Counted from the stretch's first letter, positions 1 to 8,710 are shown. The stretch: DNA of 43,048 nucleotides from an uncultured Algimonas sp. (GCA_937923575.1 CALDUL010000025.1:1-43048); one strand, 5' to 3'. The notes: generated by a model from the letters alone, not told the origin. Numbers and translations: made by a program.

Positions 1-140
1 TCATCCAGGAAATCAACCGCTACGCCGACAGCGAATTCCGCTACGCTGATAAGAGCGACGAAATCGCGATCGAGAACATGGTGCGGGACTTCGGGCGGCA
101 GGAAGAGGCGAAGAAGCGGTATTTGGGGTCGAAGGGGTGA
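1..140 (+). CDS. C-terminal end of an unidentified gene (partial)
   Basis: Only the last 45 codons are visible, read from base 3 and ending in TGA at 138-140. The tail is strongly charged and helical, ending in RYLGSKG. I do not recognise it from this fragment. Its stop overlaps the GTG start of the next gene (GTGA, 137-140), so it is the upstream member of the operon that runs to 3417. An AAA-type ATPase would not be surprising beside DUF6638 and DUF1523 genes, but that is recollection of context and not something the sequence here shows. Confidence 0.6.
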   Translation, partial: IQEINRYADSEFRYADKSDEIAIENMVRDFGRQEEAKKRYLGSKG

Positions 141-928
141 GTAGAATTACCGCTGCACTCAGAGATCATGCTTATATCGCAATAGGTGTTGTTCTCACGC
201 TTATATTCGTCTTTGCCTGCGTTACTATCGGCAAAAACGAGGTTTGTCCTACTGGAGCAGCAATCCGTCCAGCTTGTAAAACCAATTATGAAATCTTTCT
301 ACAGTCACCCCCAAATGAAAAAGGGGATGTACTAGCAGGCTTGGCCGGCTCCCTTGCCTTCTTGTGGATCATCATCACCGTTCTACAACAGTCTCAGGAG
401 CTGAGATTGCAGCGGACTGAGCTTAGAGGGACTAAAGAAGCTCTCTCGCAGCAAACTATTCTACTCGCTAATGCTGAGTCTTCTAGAAAGGCCTCAGAAG
501 TTGGAGACCACATCGTTGCACAGATCAGCTCCCTGAAATCGTTGTTGGATCGGACAGACATCCAGAAAATATCTATGCGAAAACCTTCGCCAGGGTCTCC
601 GAAGACTAATCTAAATTTTGTAACTCAAAAGTGGATCAATCATAATTTTACCCTTCCTCTTTTTCAAATAGAATTGGCAAAATTTTCGAAGGCTGTTCGG
701 GGGTATAGAGCTCTCGGATTTATTATTATCGAAAAGGTGGAGTTAAAGCGTTGGCAGGAAGCTTTGCTAATCTGCGGGTCAATTATGGACTCTATAGACT
801 ACGCGCCGGCATCGGTTAGAGAACTGGCAGTACGGGAAGAGAAGATCGGTGAACTACAACGAACGCTCGAATCCGTTCTGGACCCTGAACTCTGGGAAAC
901 TCATAATATCGGGCTGAGAAAAACATGA
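137..928 (+). CDS. AT-rich orphan protein with two TM segments and a coiled coil
   Basis: A 263-residue protein starting at GTG 137. It has a TM segment at about residues 12-31, a second at about 66-82, and then a charged amphipathic stretch (about 83-115, QELRLQRTELRG and following) that looks like a coiled coil. The rest appears soluble and cytoplasmic. I do not recognise a named family. The layout of two TM segments followed by QxxELxLxRxEL resembles putative phage abortive-infection (PutAbiC-like) membrane proteins, but this is architecture only. Base use differs sharply from the neighbours: positions 601-660 contain 18 G+C in 60 by hand count, in a GC-rich region. Start (GTGA) and stop (ATGA) each overlap the adjacent gene by 4 bp, so it is cleanly seated in the operon. 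It is probably horizontally acquired. Confidence 0.75.
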   Translation: MSRITAALRDHAYIAIGVVLTLIFVFACVTIGKNEVCPTGAAIRPACKTNYEIFLQSPPNEKGDVLAGLAGSLAFLWIIITVLQQSQELRLQRTELRGTKEALSQQTILLANAESSRKASEVGDHIVAQISSLKSLLDRTDIQKISMRKPSPGSPKTNLNFVTQKWINHNFTLPLFQIELAKFSKAVRGYRALGFIIIEKVELKRWQEALLICGSIMDSIDYAPASVRELAVREEKIGELQRTLESVLDPELWETHNIGLRKT

Positions 929-2457
929 TGCGCCTCATCAAAGCAGGCCTCATGTTCGGCAATCTCTTCGAGGTGCGGTCGCCGGCTATGGTGGAGCGCT
1001 ACAACCGCGCGCTGGAACACCTCATCGGGCGGCGGACCGAGCTGACGGAGTTTCACATCGATATCGTCGGGGCGTCGCCCGAGATCGCGCATGAGTTTGG
1101 CGACGAGCTTTATCTCAATCCGAACGGGGCGAACCAGATGTTCATCCTGCTCTCGACCGAGCAGAAGTCGGCGCCGCTGCTCAACAACCAGTTCTCGACA
1201 TCGCGCTCCATCTTGCGGCGCTATATCGAGGGTCACGAGGGGCAACTCTTTGCGCTGACGGCGCGCGAAGCCGTGACGGGCGAACTGCTGAACTCGGTCT
1301 TCAAGATCGACGAGCCAGCGGACCTGCTCGACATCAACCGCATCGAGATCACGGCCGACACGGTGCAGAGCCATGTCGCCGAAGCCGAGTCCCTCACCCG
1401 GCGCATCGAGCGTTTCCAGAGCGAGCCGGATGCGTGGTGGGACGATGTGCTGATCGCGGAGATGATCGAGATCGCCAAGCGCACGGGCAATATCCAGCGC
1501 AATCCGGTGAAGCTGCCCGCTGCCGCCTATGAGCAGGAGAACTACTACACCGCGCATCTAGGCGGGGTTTACGTCTTCCGCGACGCCAAGGTCTCGACCA
1601 TCATCTCGCGCGAGCCGCTGGGCGATGTGGAGGGCTTGCGCGTCGACCAAGTCCTGTCGCTCGACGATCGCGACGAGATCGCCAATTGGCTGCGTGACGA
1701 GGGGCTGAGCCAGCTCATCGTGCAGCGCCCGGGCGGCGACGACGCGCCGATCATCCGCCAGAAAATGGACTATGTGATGATCAGCACGGCGGCGGCTGCG
1801 GGTCACGACCTGAGCAAAGTCTCGCGCACCAATCTGCGCCAGCTGGAGCGGCGCTATGCCAGCCAGCTGCCTGAGGAATTTACCGGGCTGATGGATGTCT
1901 GGCGCTGGGCGTCCATGGGCGGGCGCGTGCCCAAGATGGGGCCGGACCATCCTGCGTTTTTCTATGTGCTGCGAAGCTCGCAACATGACGACCGCGACCT
2001 GGTGAACATGCTGCTGTCCGATCTGTCGCGCATGGATTTCCGCCAGCTCTTCATCTGCCACAAGCCGCTCTTCTACGAGGCCTACAAGGGCTGGTCGGAC
2101 AGCAAGAAGGAGTTCGTCACCCGCCTGCTGGCCGAGGAATATGCCATCGACAAGGCGGGCGCACGCGAAGCGCTGTTCGGCCGCGAACCGGGCATGATCG
2201 AGCCAGCGCCTGCCCAGCCGGATCCTGAGCTGAAAGTCAACTTTGGCGAGAACGGCACGGTCAAGGTCGAGACCCGCGGCAAGCGCGTGACACGGAAGAA
2301 CCCGTGGGAGCCCTATGACAACGTCAATCGCGACGATTGGCGCAAATACAAGCGCGAGCTGGAAGAGCAGCGTAAGGCGCAACGCAAGCGCCGCAAGAAA
2401 CGCGACGATGACGACTATGATCGCAAGAGAAGCCGCAGACGAAGGGACGACGACTGA
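925..2457 (+). CDS. DUF6638-like protein
   Basis: A soluble 510-residue protein with no signal peptide or TM segment. The body (about 1-430) is acidic and mixed alpha/beta. From about residue 445 it becomes a highly charged low-complexity tail rich in K, R and D that ends RRRRDDD, which suggests nucleic-acid or protein binding. I associate the N-terminal region with DUF6638, a family of unknown function in alphaproteobacteria; this is from memory of the family. The ATG at 925 overlaps the previous stop (ATGA), and a second ATG follows directly at 928. The stop overlaps the next start by one base (TGATG at 2455-2459), so the genes are probably translationally coupled. No function can be assigned. 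Confidence 0.8.
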   Translation: MMRLIKAGLMFGNLFEVRSPAMVERYNRALEHLIGRRTELTEFHIDIVGASPEIAHEFGDELYLNPNGANQMFILLSTEQKSAPLLNNQFSTSRSILRRYIEGHEGQLFALTAREAVTGELLNSVFKIDEPADLLDINRIEITADTVQSHVAEAESLTRRIERFQSEPDAWWDDVLIAEMIEIAKRTGNIQRNPVKLPAAAYEQENYYTAHLGGVYVFRDAKVSTIISREPLGDVEGLRVDQVLSLDDRDEIANWLRDEGLSQLIVQRPGGDDAPIIRQKMDYVMISTAAAAGHDLSKVSRTNLRQLERRYASQLPEEFTGLMDVWRWASMGGRVPKMGPDHPAFFYVLRSSQHDDRDLVNMLLSDLSRMDFRQLFICHKPLFYEAYKGWSDSKKEFVTRLLAEEYAIDKAGAREALFGREPGMIEPAPAQPDPELKVNFGENGTVKVETRGKRVTRKNPWEPYDNVNRDDWRKYKRELEEQRKAQRKRRKKRDDDDYDRKRSRRRRDDD

Positions 2458-2735
2458 TGTTTGGAATAGTGCGCAATATCGTCATCATCTTCCTCGTGCT
2501 GTCGATCGCCTATGGGCTGCTGAGCTTCACCGCGCGGGTGAAGGAACGGCTGCGGCTGGAGGCGGAATGGGACAGCCAGACGGAGATCTTCCGCGAGACG
2601 GGCGACAAGACAAAGTTCATGGCCGACGGCATGAAAGCCTACACGCGCTCCTATCGGCCGAAGCTATTTCTCGGGGTTTTCATCATTCCGAGCGTGATCA
2701 TCATTGGGCTGGTCTATCTGGCCCAGATCAGCTGA
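2457..2735 (+). CDS. Small two-TM membrane protein
   Basis: A 92-residue protein starting at ATG 2457, overlapping the preceding stop by one base. One hydrophobic segment covers about residues 4-24 (IVRNIVIIFLVLSIAYGLLS) and a second about 70-90 (LFLGVFIIPSVIIIGLVYLA). A charged loop of about 45 residues lies between them. It has no recognisable domain. Its place between a DUF6638-like gene and DUF1523, all within a few bases of each other, suggests a membrane component of the same uncharacterised system. Confidence 0.75.
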   Translation: MFGIVRNIVIIFLVLSIAYGLLSFTARVKERLRLEAEWDSQTEIFRETGDKTKFMADGMKAYTRSYRPKLFLGVFIIPSVIIIGLVYLAQIS

Positions 2736-2754
2736 GTTTGAAGGGAGAAACGCA

Positions 2755-3417
2755 ATGAAAGTCCTAAGGCATATTCCGGCGCTGGTCCTGTTTCTCGTGG
2801 CCGCCGTCTTCCTGAACTATTTCCTGCCCGACCGCGATATAGTCAAGATCGTGGGTACGGAGGTCATACGCTTCGACGTTAAGGAGGACGACCTGCTCAA
2901 GGACTTGAACCAAGAGGCAGCCAATCGAGGTGTGAACCGTACGCGCGATGTCCGTCTGATCAACACGCAGCGGGCGAACGGACGCCCCATGGTTTATCGG
3001 AACGAGGATACGGGTTGGGGTTGGCCGCCCTATTTCAAGTTTGATTCCGACAATGTCTTCACTCAGGCGAAAGCCTTTGAGCGCGAACCCGAACAGTGGG
3101 TGGCCGTGCGACACTATGGATGGCGCATTGAAATGTTCTCGCTCTATCCCAACGCGACCAGCATGAAACCAGTCGACGGACCAGATGTGCGGCTCATCCC
3201 CTGGCTGAACATCGTCATCATCGGCCTGCTGCTCGGCCTGTGGTTCATGATCTGGCGCGTAATCCGCCGGTTTAAGGAGCGCCGCATCGACCCCGTGGCC
3301 GACCGCATCGGTGACGAGATTGGCGACGCTGCGAGAGGTGTCGGCGACAGTGTTTCGGCTGGCACGACACAGGCGCGGGGCGTGTTCCGCAAATGGTTCG
3401 GGACGACGAAGCGGTAG
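2755..3417 (+). CDS. DUF1523 family membrane protein
   Basis: A 220-residue protein. The start is placed at ATG 2755 because AAGGGAGAAA sits just upstream (2741-2750). An N-terminal hydrophobic segment (about 7-22) and a second one near residues 145-168 bracket a globular domain that probably faces the periplasm. The domain carries the motifs I associate with DUF1523: NYFLPDRDIVKIVGTEV, MVYRNEDTGWGWPPYFKF, WVAVRHYGWR and PVDGPDVRLIPW. The C-terminal tail is hydrophilic and probably cytoplasmic. The function of the family is unknown. It is the last gene of the operon and is followed by a large inverted repeat. Confidence 0.88.
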   Translation: MKVLRHIPALVLFLVAAVFLNYFLPDRDIVKIVGTEVIRFDVKEDDLLKDLNQEAANRGVNRTRDVRLINTQRANGRPMVYRNEDTGWGWPPYFKFDSDNVFTQAKAFEREPEQWVAVRHYGWRIEMFSLYPNATSMKPVDGPDVRLIPWLNIVIIGLLLGLWFMIWRVIRRFKERRIDPVADRIGDEIGDAARGVGDSVSAGTTQARGVFRKWFGTTKR

Positions 3418-3434
3418 AGTTTAATTCCTCTCTT

Positions 3435-3540
3435 CGCTCACCCCGTGCCACGATACGGGGTCCAGATTGCCAGTCTTTACGATGTCCGAACTTGAGCGCT
3501 CAACGATGGGTGGACCCCGTGTCGGAGCACGCGGTGAGCG
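3435..3540. repeat. Long imperfect inverted repeat (REP-like, possible bidirectional terminator)
   Basis: The arm at 3435-3464 (starting CGCTCACC, ending GGGGTCCA) pairs with the arm at 3511-3540 (starting TGGACCCC, ending GGTGAGCG). By eye 26 of 30 positions pair, with a loop of 46 bases. It sits between the convergent ends of DUF1523 (+) and the M50 peptidase (-), followed by a run of ten G (3545-3554). This placement fits a REP-type palindrome or a shared terminator. No T-run is present, so Rho-independent termination is not certain. Confidence 0.7.
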
Positions 3541-3574
3541 ACAAGGGGGGGGGGAGTAGGCTCCACACAAACGG

Positions 3575-4369
3575 CTAACGTATCGGCCCGCCCTGCAACC
3601 GCGGCTCAGGCCCGCGCTTTGCCACTCTGCGTCTTGCCCAGGCGTCGGACAGCACCACGCTCGCGATCGTGATCACCACGCTGAGCACCAGCAGCAGTCC
3701 GCCCCAGAGCCAGTGAGGCCCGCCGAGCAGATCGGCCATCTGTCCGGTGTCGGACCGGTACATCTGACCCGACACATTGCCTCCGCCCATGAAGAAATAG
3801 CCAAATCCCGTCAGAGCATCGAGCGAGAAGGCCAGCGCGACGATATGGGCAAGGTATAGCAACGGGCGGTTGGGCAGCTTCCAGGTCGCCAGCCCGAACA
3901 CTACCGCCGCCACGCCGAGCACGATGCGCGTAAAACTATCCGCCGCCCAGACTTGAGTGATCAGCAGCGAGACCGTCAGCAGGCCCGTCGCCACGCGATA
4001 CCAGTTCAGCCCGCGCACGAGCATGATTGTCAGCGCGCCGAGAATGGCGGGGCCGAGCAGGCCGCCCGCAAGACCGACCGCGCGCCACCGCGATTCGAAA
4101 CTCTGCGTCACGGCCAGCCCACCAAAATCCTCCGTGATCTGCAGGCTTATGAACGCCCCGCCCGTCATGATCGCGCCCAGACCGTGACCCATTTCATGCG
4201 CCCAGGTGGACAGAAAGCGGACCGGCATGCGGAGCACGGGCACTTGCAGGATCAGAAAGGTTATCAGCGCCAAGCCCCAGAATTCCTGCGCGGGCAGACG
4301 CGGCGGCAGGCGGCGGATGTTGCCGCCCGCGCTATTTGGGACGTGGGATTTCGCGCGCCGCCTAATCAT
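3575..4369 (-). CDS. M50-type membrane zinc metallopeptidase (site-2-protease-like)
   Basis: A 264-residue integral membrane protein with several TM segments and an HExxH zinc motif (HEMGHGLGAIMTGG) after the first TM segment. This is the layout of M50B-like peptidases. The family cleaves within or near the membrane, but many bacterial members have no known substrate. I chose ATG 4369, which overlaps the ccmI stop (ATGATTAG) and has GGGTGG upstream. An in-frame start at 4423 would add 18 residues deep inside ccmI and is less likely. The 8-bp overlap makes this the last gene of a ccmF-ccmI-peptidase unit. The product could act on membrane or exported proteins in cytochrome maturation, but that is inferred from position only. 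Confidence 0.82.
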   Translation of the reverse strand: MIRRRAKSHVPNSAGGNIRRLPPRLPAQEFWGLALITFLILQVPVLRMPVRFLSTWAHEMGHGLGAIMTGGAFISLQITEDFGGLAVTQSFESRWRAVGLAGGLLGPAILGALTIMLVRGLNWYRVATGLLTVSLLITQVWAADSFTRIVLGVAAVVFGLATWKLPNRPLLYLAHIVALAFSLDALTGFGYFFMGGGNVSGQMYRSDTGQMADLLGGPHWLWGGLLLVLSVVITIASVVLSDAWARRRVAKRGPEPRLQGGPIR

Positions 4370-5168
4370 CGGTCCACCCTGCGTCTGTAAGAATCTTTGC
4401 CGCGACCTCCGGCTCATCGGCAAAGAGCGCGCGCATGCGCTCCACCTCTATGCGGGCCTGTTCGCGCTGATTCAGCGTCACCCGCGACCTGATCAAGCGA
4501 ACCCAGGCGGCCGGGTCCTTTGCCTGCTCCGGCGGCGCATCGGCGAGCCGCTGAGACAGGCCATCGACCATGCCCTGAATCATGGCTTGCCGATCGTCCG
4601 CGCTCATCTCGCTGGCGGCTTCGATATCCTCGGCGCTCGGCCCCGGCGCGCGGTCTCGCTCCGCGGCAATGGGCGCTGGCGTGTCCGAGAGAGACGCTGC
4701 GCGGTTGAAAGCTTCCTGTGCCTCCCGCTCGCGCCCCATGCTGCGAAGGGTTCGCGCATAGATCAGCCAGCCGGTGGAATCGTCCGCACGGTCGGTCGCG
4801 AGGCGCTGTTCCAGCTGGCGAATCAGGTCGTCCACCTCGTTTGCGGGCGCAGGCTCCGTCAGCTTCGGCGTGCCCGTCGCGGCGTATAGCCCTAAGCCCA
4901 GCAGTCCGATGGCGGCCAGCGTCACCACGCCCGCGACGGGGCTGGGCGAGGTCGTTGCCGTCTGGCGCGCGAGAATACGCCGTTCCAGAGTCGTGCGCGC
5001 GGCGAGGCGGGCGTCGTCCGTCAGGCTGTCGTCGGCGGCGACGGCGTCGATCTGCGCAAAATATTCCGCGATCTCATCGTCCTCGCCCGCGTCGATACGA
5101 CCAAAGAAGACGGGCGCGAGCGCCAGTGCACAGACGGCGGCCAGCACTATCAGCCACAGCCAGATCAT
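4362..5168 (-). CDS. ccmI: Cytochrome c biogenesis protein CcmI
   Basis: A 268-residue protein. An N-terminal TM segment (about 2-23) is followed by a charged cytoplasmic loop (about 25-75, with RTTLERRILARQ). A second TM segment (about 78-101) precedes a periplasmic domain with TPR-like helices around 120-165 (GWLIYARTLRSMGREREA) and 205-250. This is the CcmI (CycH) layout. CcmI holds apocytochrome c for the CcmF/H haem lyase. Its ATG overlaps the ccmF stop (ATGA at 5165-5168), which supports the call. No ccmG or ccmH follows, so other ccm genes must lie elsewhere. Confidence 0.88.
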   Translation of the reverse strand: MIWLWLIVLAAVCALALAPVFFGRIDAGEDDEIAEYFAQIDAVAADDSLTDDARLAARTTLERRILARQTATTSPSPVAGVVTLAAIGLLGLGLYAATGTPKLTEPAPANEVDDLIRQLEQRLATDRADDSTGWLIYARTLRSMGREREAQEAFNRAASLSDTPAPIAAERDRAPGPSAEDIEAASEMSADDRQAMIQGMVDGLSQRLADAPPEQAKDPAAWVRLIRSRVTLNQREQARIEVERMRALFADEPEVAAKILTDAGWTDD

Positions 5169-7132
5169 TGTGCCGGCAAGGCCGTTATGGCGGTAACGCG
5201 CCGCCGTTCACGTTTCGGCATGCGCACGCGCTGATCCGCCATGCTGACGAACCCGGCCAGCGCCATCAATAGCGCGCCGATCCAAATCCAGACCACGCCG
5301 GGCTGGTAATAAGCGCGCACGACGACGCCTTCGGACAGAGGCGTCTCGCCATTGTCGCCAATCGCCGCGAACAGCGTTGCGCCCAGCGACGCGCGAAAGC
5401 CGGCTTCCGAAGTCACCATATTGCGCACGGGGTAGAAGCGCTGCTCTGAGCTGAGCGTTGAGACCGCCGCCCCGACGCGCGTCACCGCGATGTCGCTGCG
5501 CAGATATTGGTAATTGGCGTCCGCCCCGCGTTCCAGCTCGCCCATGGTGAAGGTGTAACCCGCGACCTCCAGGCTCTCTCCGGGCTTCAGCCGCCCGATA
5601 TCGTCCGTCGCGCCAATGCTCATGGCGGTGGCGCCGGCGGTGAAGATCGCGACGCCGAGATGGGCGAGGATGAAGCCCCACGTCCCGGCAGGCTGCCTCC
5701 GCAGTCCCGCCCAGGAATATTGCGACCGCCGCGCCAAAGTCGCCAGCGTTCCGCCCGCGAGCCAGGCTGCAAAGCCGAAGGCCAGCGCGCCGAGGACCGA
5801 CTTTCCGACAAGATAGGTTAGCAGGACAATCACGGCAGCGGCGGCGAGCGCAACCAGCAGCGGTTTGCGGTAGCGGGAGAGCGTATCGTCCCGCCACTTC
5901 AACATGGGTGCGACGGCCATCACCGCGATCAGCGCGATCATCATCGGCGCGAAGACCGCGTCGAAATAAGGTGCGCCGACGCTGATCGTATTGCCCGAGG
6001 TGGCCTCGACGAAGAGCGGATAGAAGGTGCCGAGAAAGACCGTCGCCGTGGCGACGGCCAGCAGCAGATTATTGACGACTAACCCGCCCTCCCGGCTCAT
6101 CAGGCTGAGCTTGGACGTGCGCGCGAGCTGTCCGGCGCGCAGGCCGTAGAGTGCCAGTGCGGCGCCCGTGTAGAGCAGCAGCAGCGTCAGGATCACCACA
6201 CCGCGCGACGGATCGACGGCAAAGCTGTGCACGCTGATCAATATGCCCGAACGCACCACGAAGGTCCCGATCATGGACAGGGCGAAAGTGGAAATGGCGA
6301 GAAGTACCGTCCAGTTCGCAAGGCTGTGGCGTTGCTGCAGGCTCAGCACGGAGTGAAGCAGCGCTGTCCCTGCCAGCCACGGCATGAAGGAGACATTCTC
6401 CACCGGATCCCACATCCACCAGCCGCCCCAGCCGAGCTCGTAATAGGCCCAGATCGAGCCGATGGTGATGCCCAGCGTCAAAAAGGACCAGCTGACGAGC
6501 ACCCAGGGCCGCAGCCACCGCGCCCAGACGGCATCGACGCGGCCCTCGATCAGAGCCGCGACGGCGAGACTGAAGGCGACGGAGAAACCGACATAGCCGA
6601 TATATAGCAGCGGCGGACGTATCGCGAGGCCGGGGTCCTGTAGCAACGGGTTCAGCCCTTGGCCATTGGCGGGCACGGGGACGAGCCGCTCGAACGGGTT
6701 CGAGGTGAATATAAGAAAGGCCAGAAAGCCCGCGCCGAGCAGCCCCTGCACGCCCAACGCTCTCGCCCGCAACGATAGCGGCAGCGCCCTTCCCTGCAGC
6801 GACATGGCGGCGCCGAAGACGGCGAGGATCACGACCCAAAGCAGCATGGAGCCCTCGTGGTTCGCCCAAACCCCGCTGATCTTGTAGACCAGTGGCTTGG
6901 CCGTGTGGCTGTGCATGGCGGTCAGCAAGACCGAGAAATCCGAGCGCAGAAAGGCGATCGTCAGGATGCAGAAGGCAAAGATCAGCAGCGCCGCCTGAAC
7001 CAGCGCGGCGCGGTCAGCGAAGACCATCCAGCGCACCCGTCCCCTATGTGCACCGACGAGCGGCAACACGCCCTGCAGCGACGCGATGATCAGCGCGAGC
7101 AGGAGTGCGAAATGTCCGAGTTCGGGCAGCAT
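5165..7132 (-). CDS. ccmF: Haem lyase CcmF (system I cytochrome c maturation)
   Basis: A 655-residue polytopic membrane protein. The start is placed at MLPELGHFALLLAL (7132), which gives the usual CcmF length; the reading frame is open further upstream, but that would add non-homologous sequence. The WWD signature is intact (LGWGGWWMWDPVENVSFMPW), together with the conserved region MLLWVVILAVFG, the PPLLYIGYVGFSV motif and FVVRSGILISVHSFA. CcmF receives haem from holo-CcmE and ligates it to apocytochrome c on the periplasmic side of the inner membrane. It lies 37 bp downstream of the carotenoid oxygenase and is coupled to ccmI. Confidence 0.95.
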   Translation of the reverse strand: MLPELGHFALLLALIIASLQGVLPLVGAHRGRVRWMVFADRAALVQAALLIFAFCILTIAFLRSDFSVLLTAMHSHTAKPLVYKISGVWANHEGSMLLWVVILAVFGAAMSLQGRALPLSLRARALGVQGLLGAGFLAFLIFTSNPFERLVPVPANGQGLNPLLQDPGLAIRPPLLYIGYVGFSVAFSLAVAALIEGRVDAVWARWLRPWVLVSWSFLTLGITIGSIWAYYELGWGGWWMWDPVENVSFMPWLAGTALLHSVLSLQQRHSLANWTVLLAISTFALSMIGTFVVRSGILISVHSFAVDPSRGVVILTLLLLYTGAALALYGLRAGQLARTSKLSLMSREGGLVVNNLLLAVATATVFLGTFYPLFVEATSGNTISVGAPYFDAVFAPMMIALIAVMAVAPMLKWRDDTLSRYRKPLLVALAAAAVIVLLTYLVGKSVLGALAFGFAAWLAGGTLATLARRSQYSWAGLRRQPAGTWGFILAHLGVAIFTAGATAMSIGATDDIGRLKPGESLEVAGYTFTMGELERGADANYQYLRSDIAVTRVGAAVSTLSSEQRFYPVRNMVTSEAGFRASLGATLFAAIGDNGETPLSEGVVVRAYYQPGVVWIWIGALLMALAGFVSMADQRVRMPKRERRRVTAITALPAQ

Positions 7133-7169
7133 TGGGGGGCTAGATATAGAGCGCGCCCAAAGTCGCAAG

Positions 7170-8597
7170 CTAAGCGGCTGCGACGAATTCCTTCGCATTC
7201 GCCCATGTCCCATGAAAACCGAGCGGCACGCGCTGCGGGATATGGACTTCGGCGAGCGGCGCGGCGGCCATGTCCTGCGCATCAATGATCAGCGCGCGGC
7301 TGTTGCCGTCCGTGTCGGTCGTGAAGGTGATGAGGTAGCCGTCGTCCTCGCTCTTGGCGTTCAGCCGCGGCGCAAAGGCAGGCTCGCTGCCAAAGACGCC
7401 GGGTCCGAAATCGTGCCGCGTATGCGTGCCCGTTTCCAGGTCATATTTTATCAGCCCGTCATAGACCTGCACATCGGTGTCCGGGATCGAGACGTGGTAG
7501 CTGTAGCGCGACTTCCGCCCCGTATGGCCGAGATTGATGACCGGGAATTCGCTGATCGTGTCGTCGATCTGCGTTTCCTTCGTCGCGCCCGTGGTCAGGT
7601 TCATCGACCAGCGCGTCAGTACGGCCCGCAGCGCGAGCACATTCACCATGGGCGCGTAAGGTCCGTACTGCCGCGGCAGATCGCGGCCGTTCGGCACCAT
7701 CTTGCAGCAGTAAAGATGCAGCCAGTCGCCATCCGACCCCTTGGTCTCCCATGCGTTCACCACGTGGTAGATATAGCACCCCGGAAACTCGAACCAGCGC
7801 GTGTCCTGACCATCACCATGACGCGGCAGCACGCCGAAGCGCGTCGGCAGCGCTTCGTCATGGTGAATCGACCAGACGCGGTTTTTCATGCCCTGCTCTG
7901 TGAAGACCACTGGCAGATCCATCAATACGATGTGGTTTTCCGTCAGCGCCATGTCATGTGGCAGGCGCGGACCGGGCAGCTCGATCCGGGTGAAGTGGGA
8001 GAGTTTGTTCTGCGCATCCACCACGCCGTAGCTGTAGAACGGATCGTAGAGATCATAGTCGAAGAAATGGAACTCGCCCGTGCCGAGATCGACCTTGGAA
8101 TGGGCCGAGACATTCTTAGGCAGCGCGCCGCCGAAGTCCTCGACACGCAGTGTTTCCAGCGTGTTGGCATCCATGCGCACGGGCTGACCCGATACATACC
8201 AAAGCCCCATCAACTCGCCATTGTGCATGACGACGTCGGTATTAGCAGTGTCGCGATAGACAGTCTGACCGGTCGCCGCCGCCGGGCTGAAGATGCCGGG
8301 CTTGGCCGTCTCGCCACGCACCTCGGCCTTGAAGTCATCGGTCCCAATAAAGCGGTTGCGATAGGTCGCCCGACCGTCCTCGAAATGAACAGCATGGATC
8401 ATCCCGTCGCCGTCGAACCAGTGATGCAACCCGGTCGGCGGTACCAGCGGATTGGGACCGTTGCGATAGTAAGCGCCCGCAAAGTCGCGCGGGATTTCTC
8501 CGGTGACACGCAACTCCGTCGCCTCAATCTCCAGATCGATCGGCGCGTGCGGACCTTGAAGATAGGGATTGAGTGCGTTGAGCTCAGCTGCGTCCAT
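7170..8597 (-). CDS. Carotenoid oxygenase (RPE65/lignostilbene dioxygenase family)
   Basis: A soluble 475-residue protein of typical family length. The N-terminus has the family motif AYYRNGPNP followed by HHWFDGDGMIHAV. The four histidines that hold Fe(II) in this beta-propeller family can be assigned: AHSKVDLGTGE, PHDMALTENHIVLMDLP, IYHVVNAWE and LGFHGTW at the C-terminus. The family cleaves a carotenoid or stilbene double bond with O2; the substrate here is unknown. It is the first gene of the minus-strand run into ccmF, with 37 bp between them. The divergent acyl-CoA dehydrogenase starts 113 bp away, so the promoters probably lie in 8598-8710. Confidence 0.93.
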   Translation of the reverse strand: MDAAELNALNPYLQGPHAPIDLEIEATELRVTGEIPRDFAGAYYRNGPNPLVPPTGLHHWFDGDGMIHAVHFEDGRATYRNRFIGTDDFKAEVRGETAKPGIFSPAAATGQTVYRDTANTDVVMHNGELMGLWYVSGQPVRMDANTLETLRVEDFGGALPKNVSAHSKVDLGTGEFHFFDYDLYDPFYSYGVVDAQNKLSHFTRIELPGPRLPHDMALTENHIVLMDLPVVFTEQGMKNRVWSIHHDEALPTRFGVLPRHGDGQDTRWFEFPGCYIYHVVNAWETKGSDGDWLHLYCCKMVPNGRDLPRQYGPYAPMVNVLALRAVLTRWSMNLTTGATKETQIDDTISEFPVINLGHTGRKSRYSYHVSIPDTDVQVYDGLIKYDLETGTHTRHDFGPGVFGSEPAFAPRLNAKSEDDGYLITFTTDTDGNSRALIIDAQDMAAAPLAEVHIPQRVPLGFHGTWANAKEFVAAA

Positions 8598-8710
8598 GCT
8601 CTCTCATAACGCGAGACCCGTCACTGTCCAAATAGCCGCGCAGTCATCACAGGTGCAATCGCGGGCGCGCCTCTCTAGGCGTTCGTCGAATGGCCGCCTA
8701 ACCAGCAAGC

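Noticed and set aside
3393-3578. Small plus-strand frame after DUF1523
   Set aside because: It consists mainly of the inverted repeat and the poly-G run and overlaps the end of DUF1523.
7086-8609. Long open frame (507 codons) on the plus strand across the carotenoid oxygenase
   Set aside because: Antisense shadow of a gene with all four iron-binding histidines in place.
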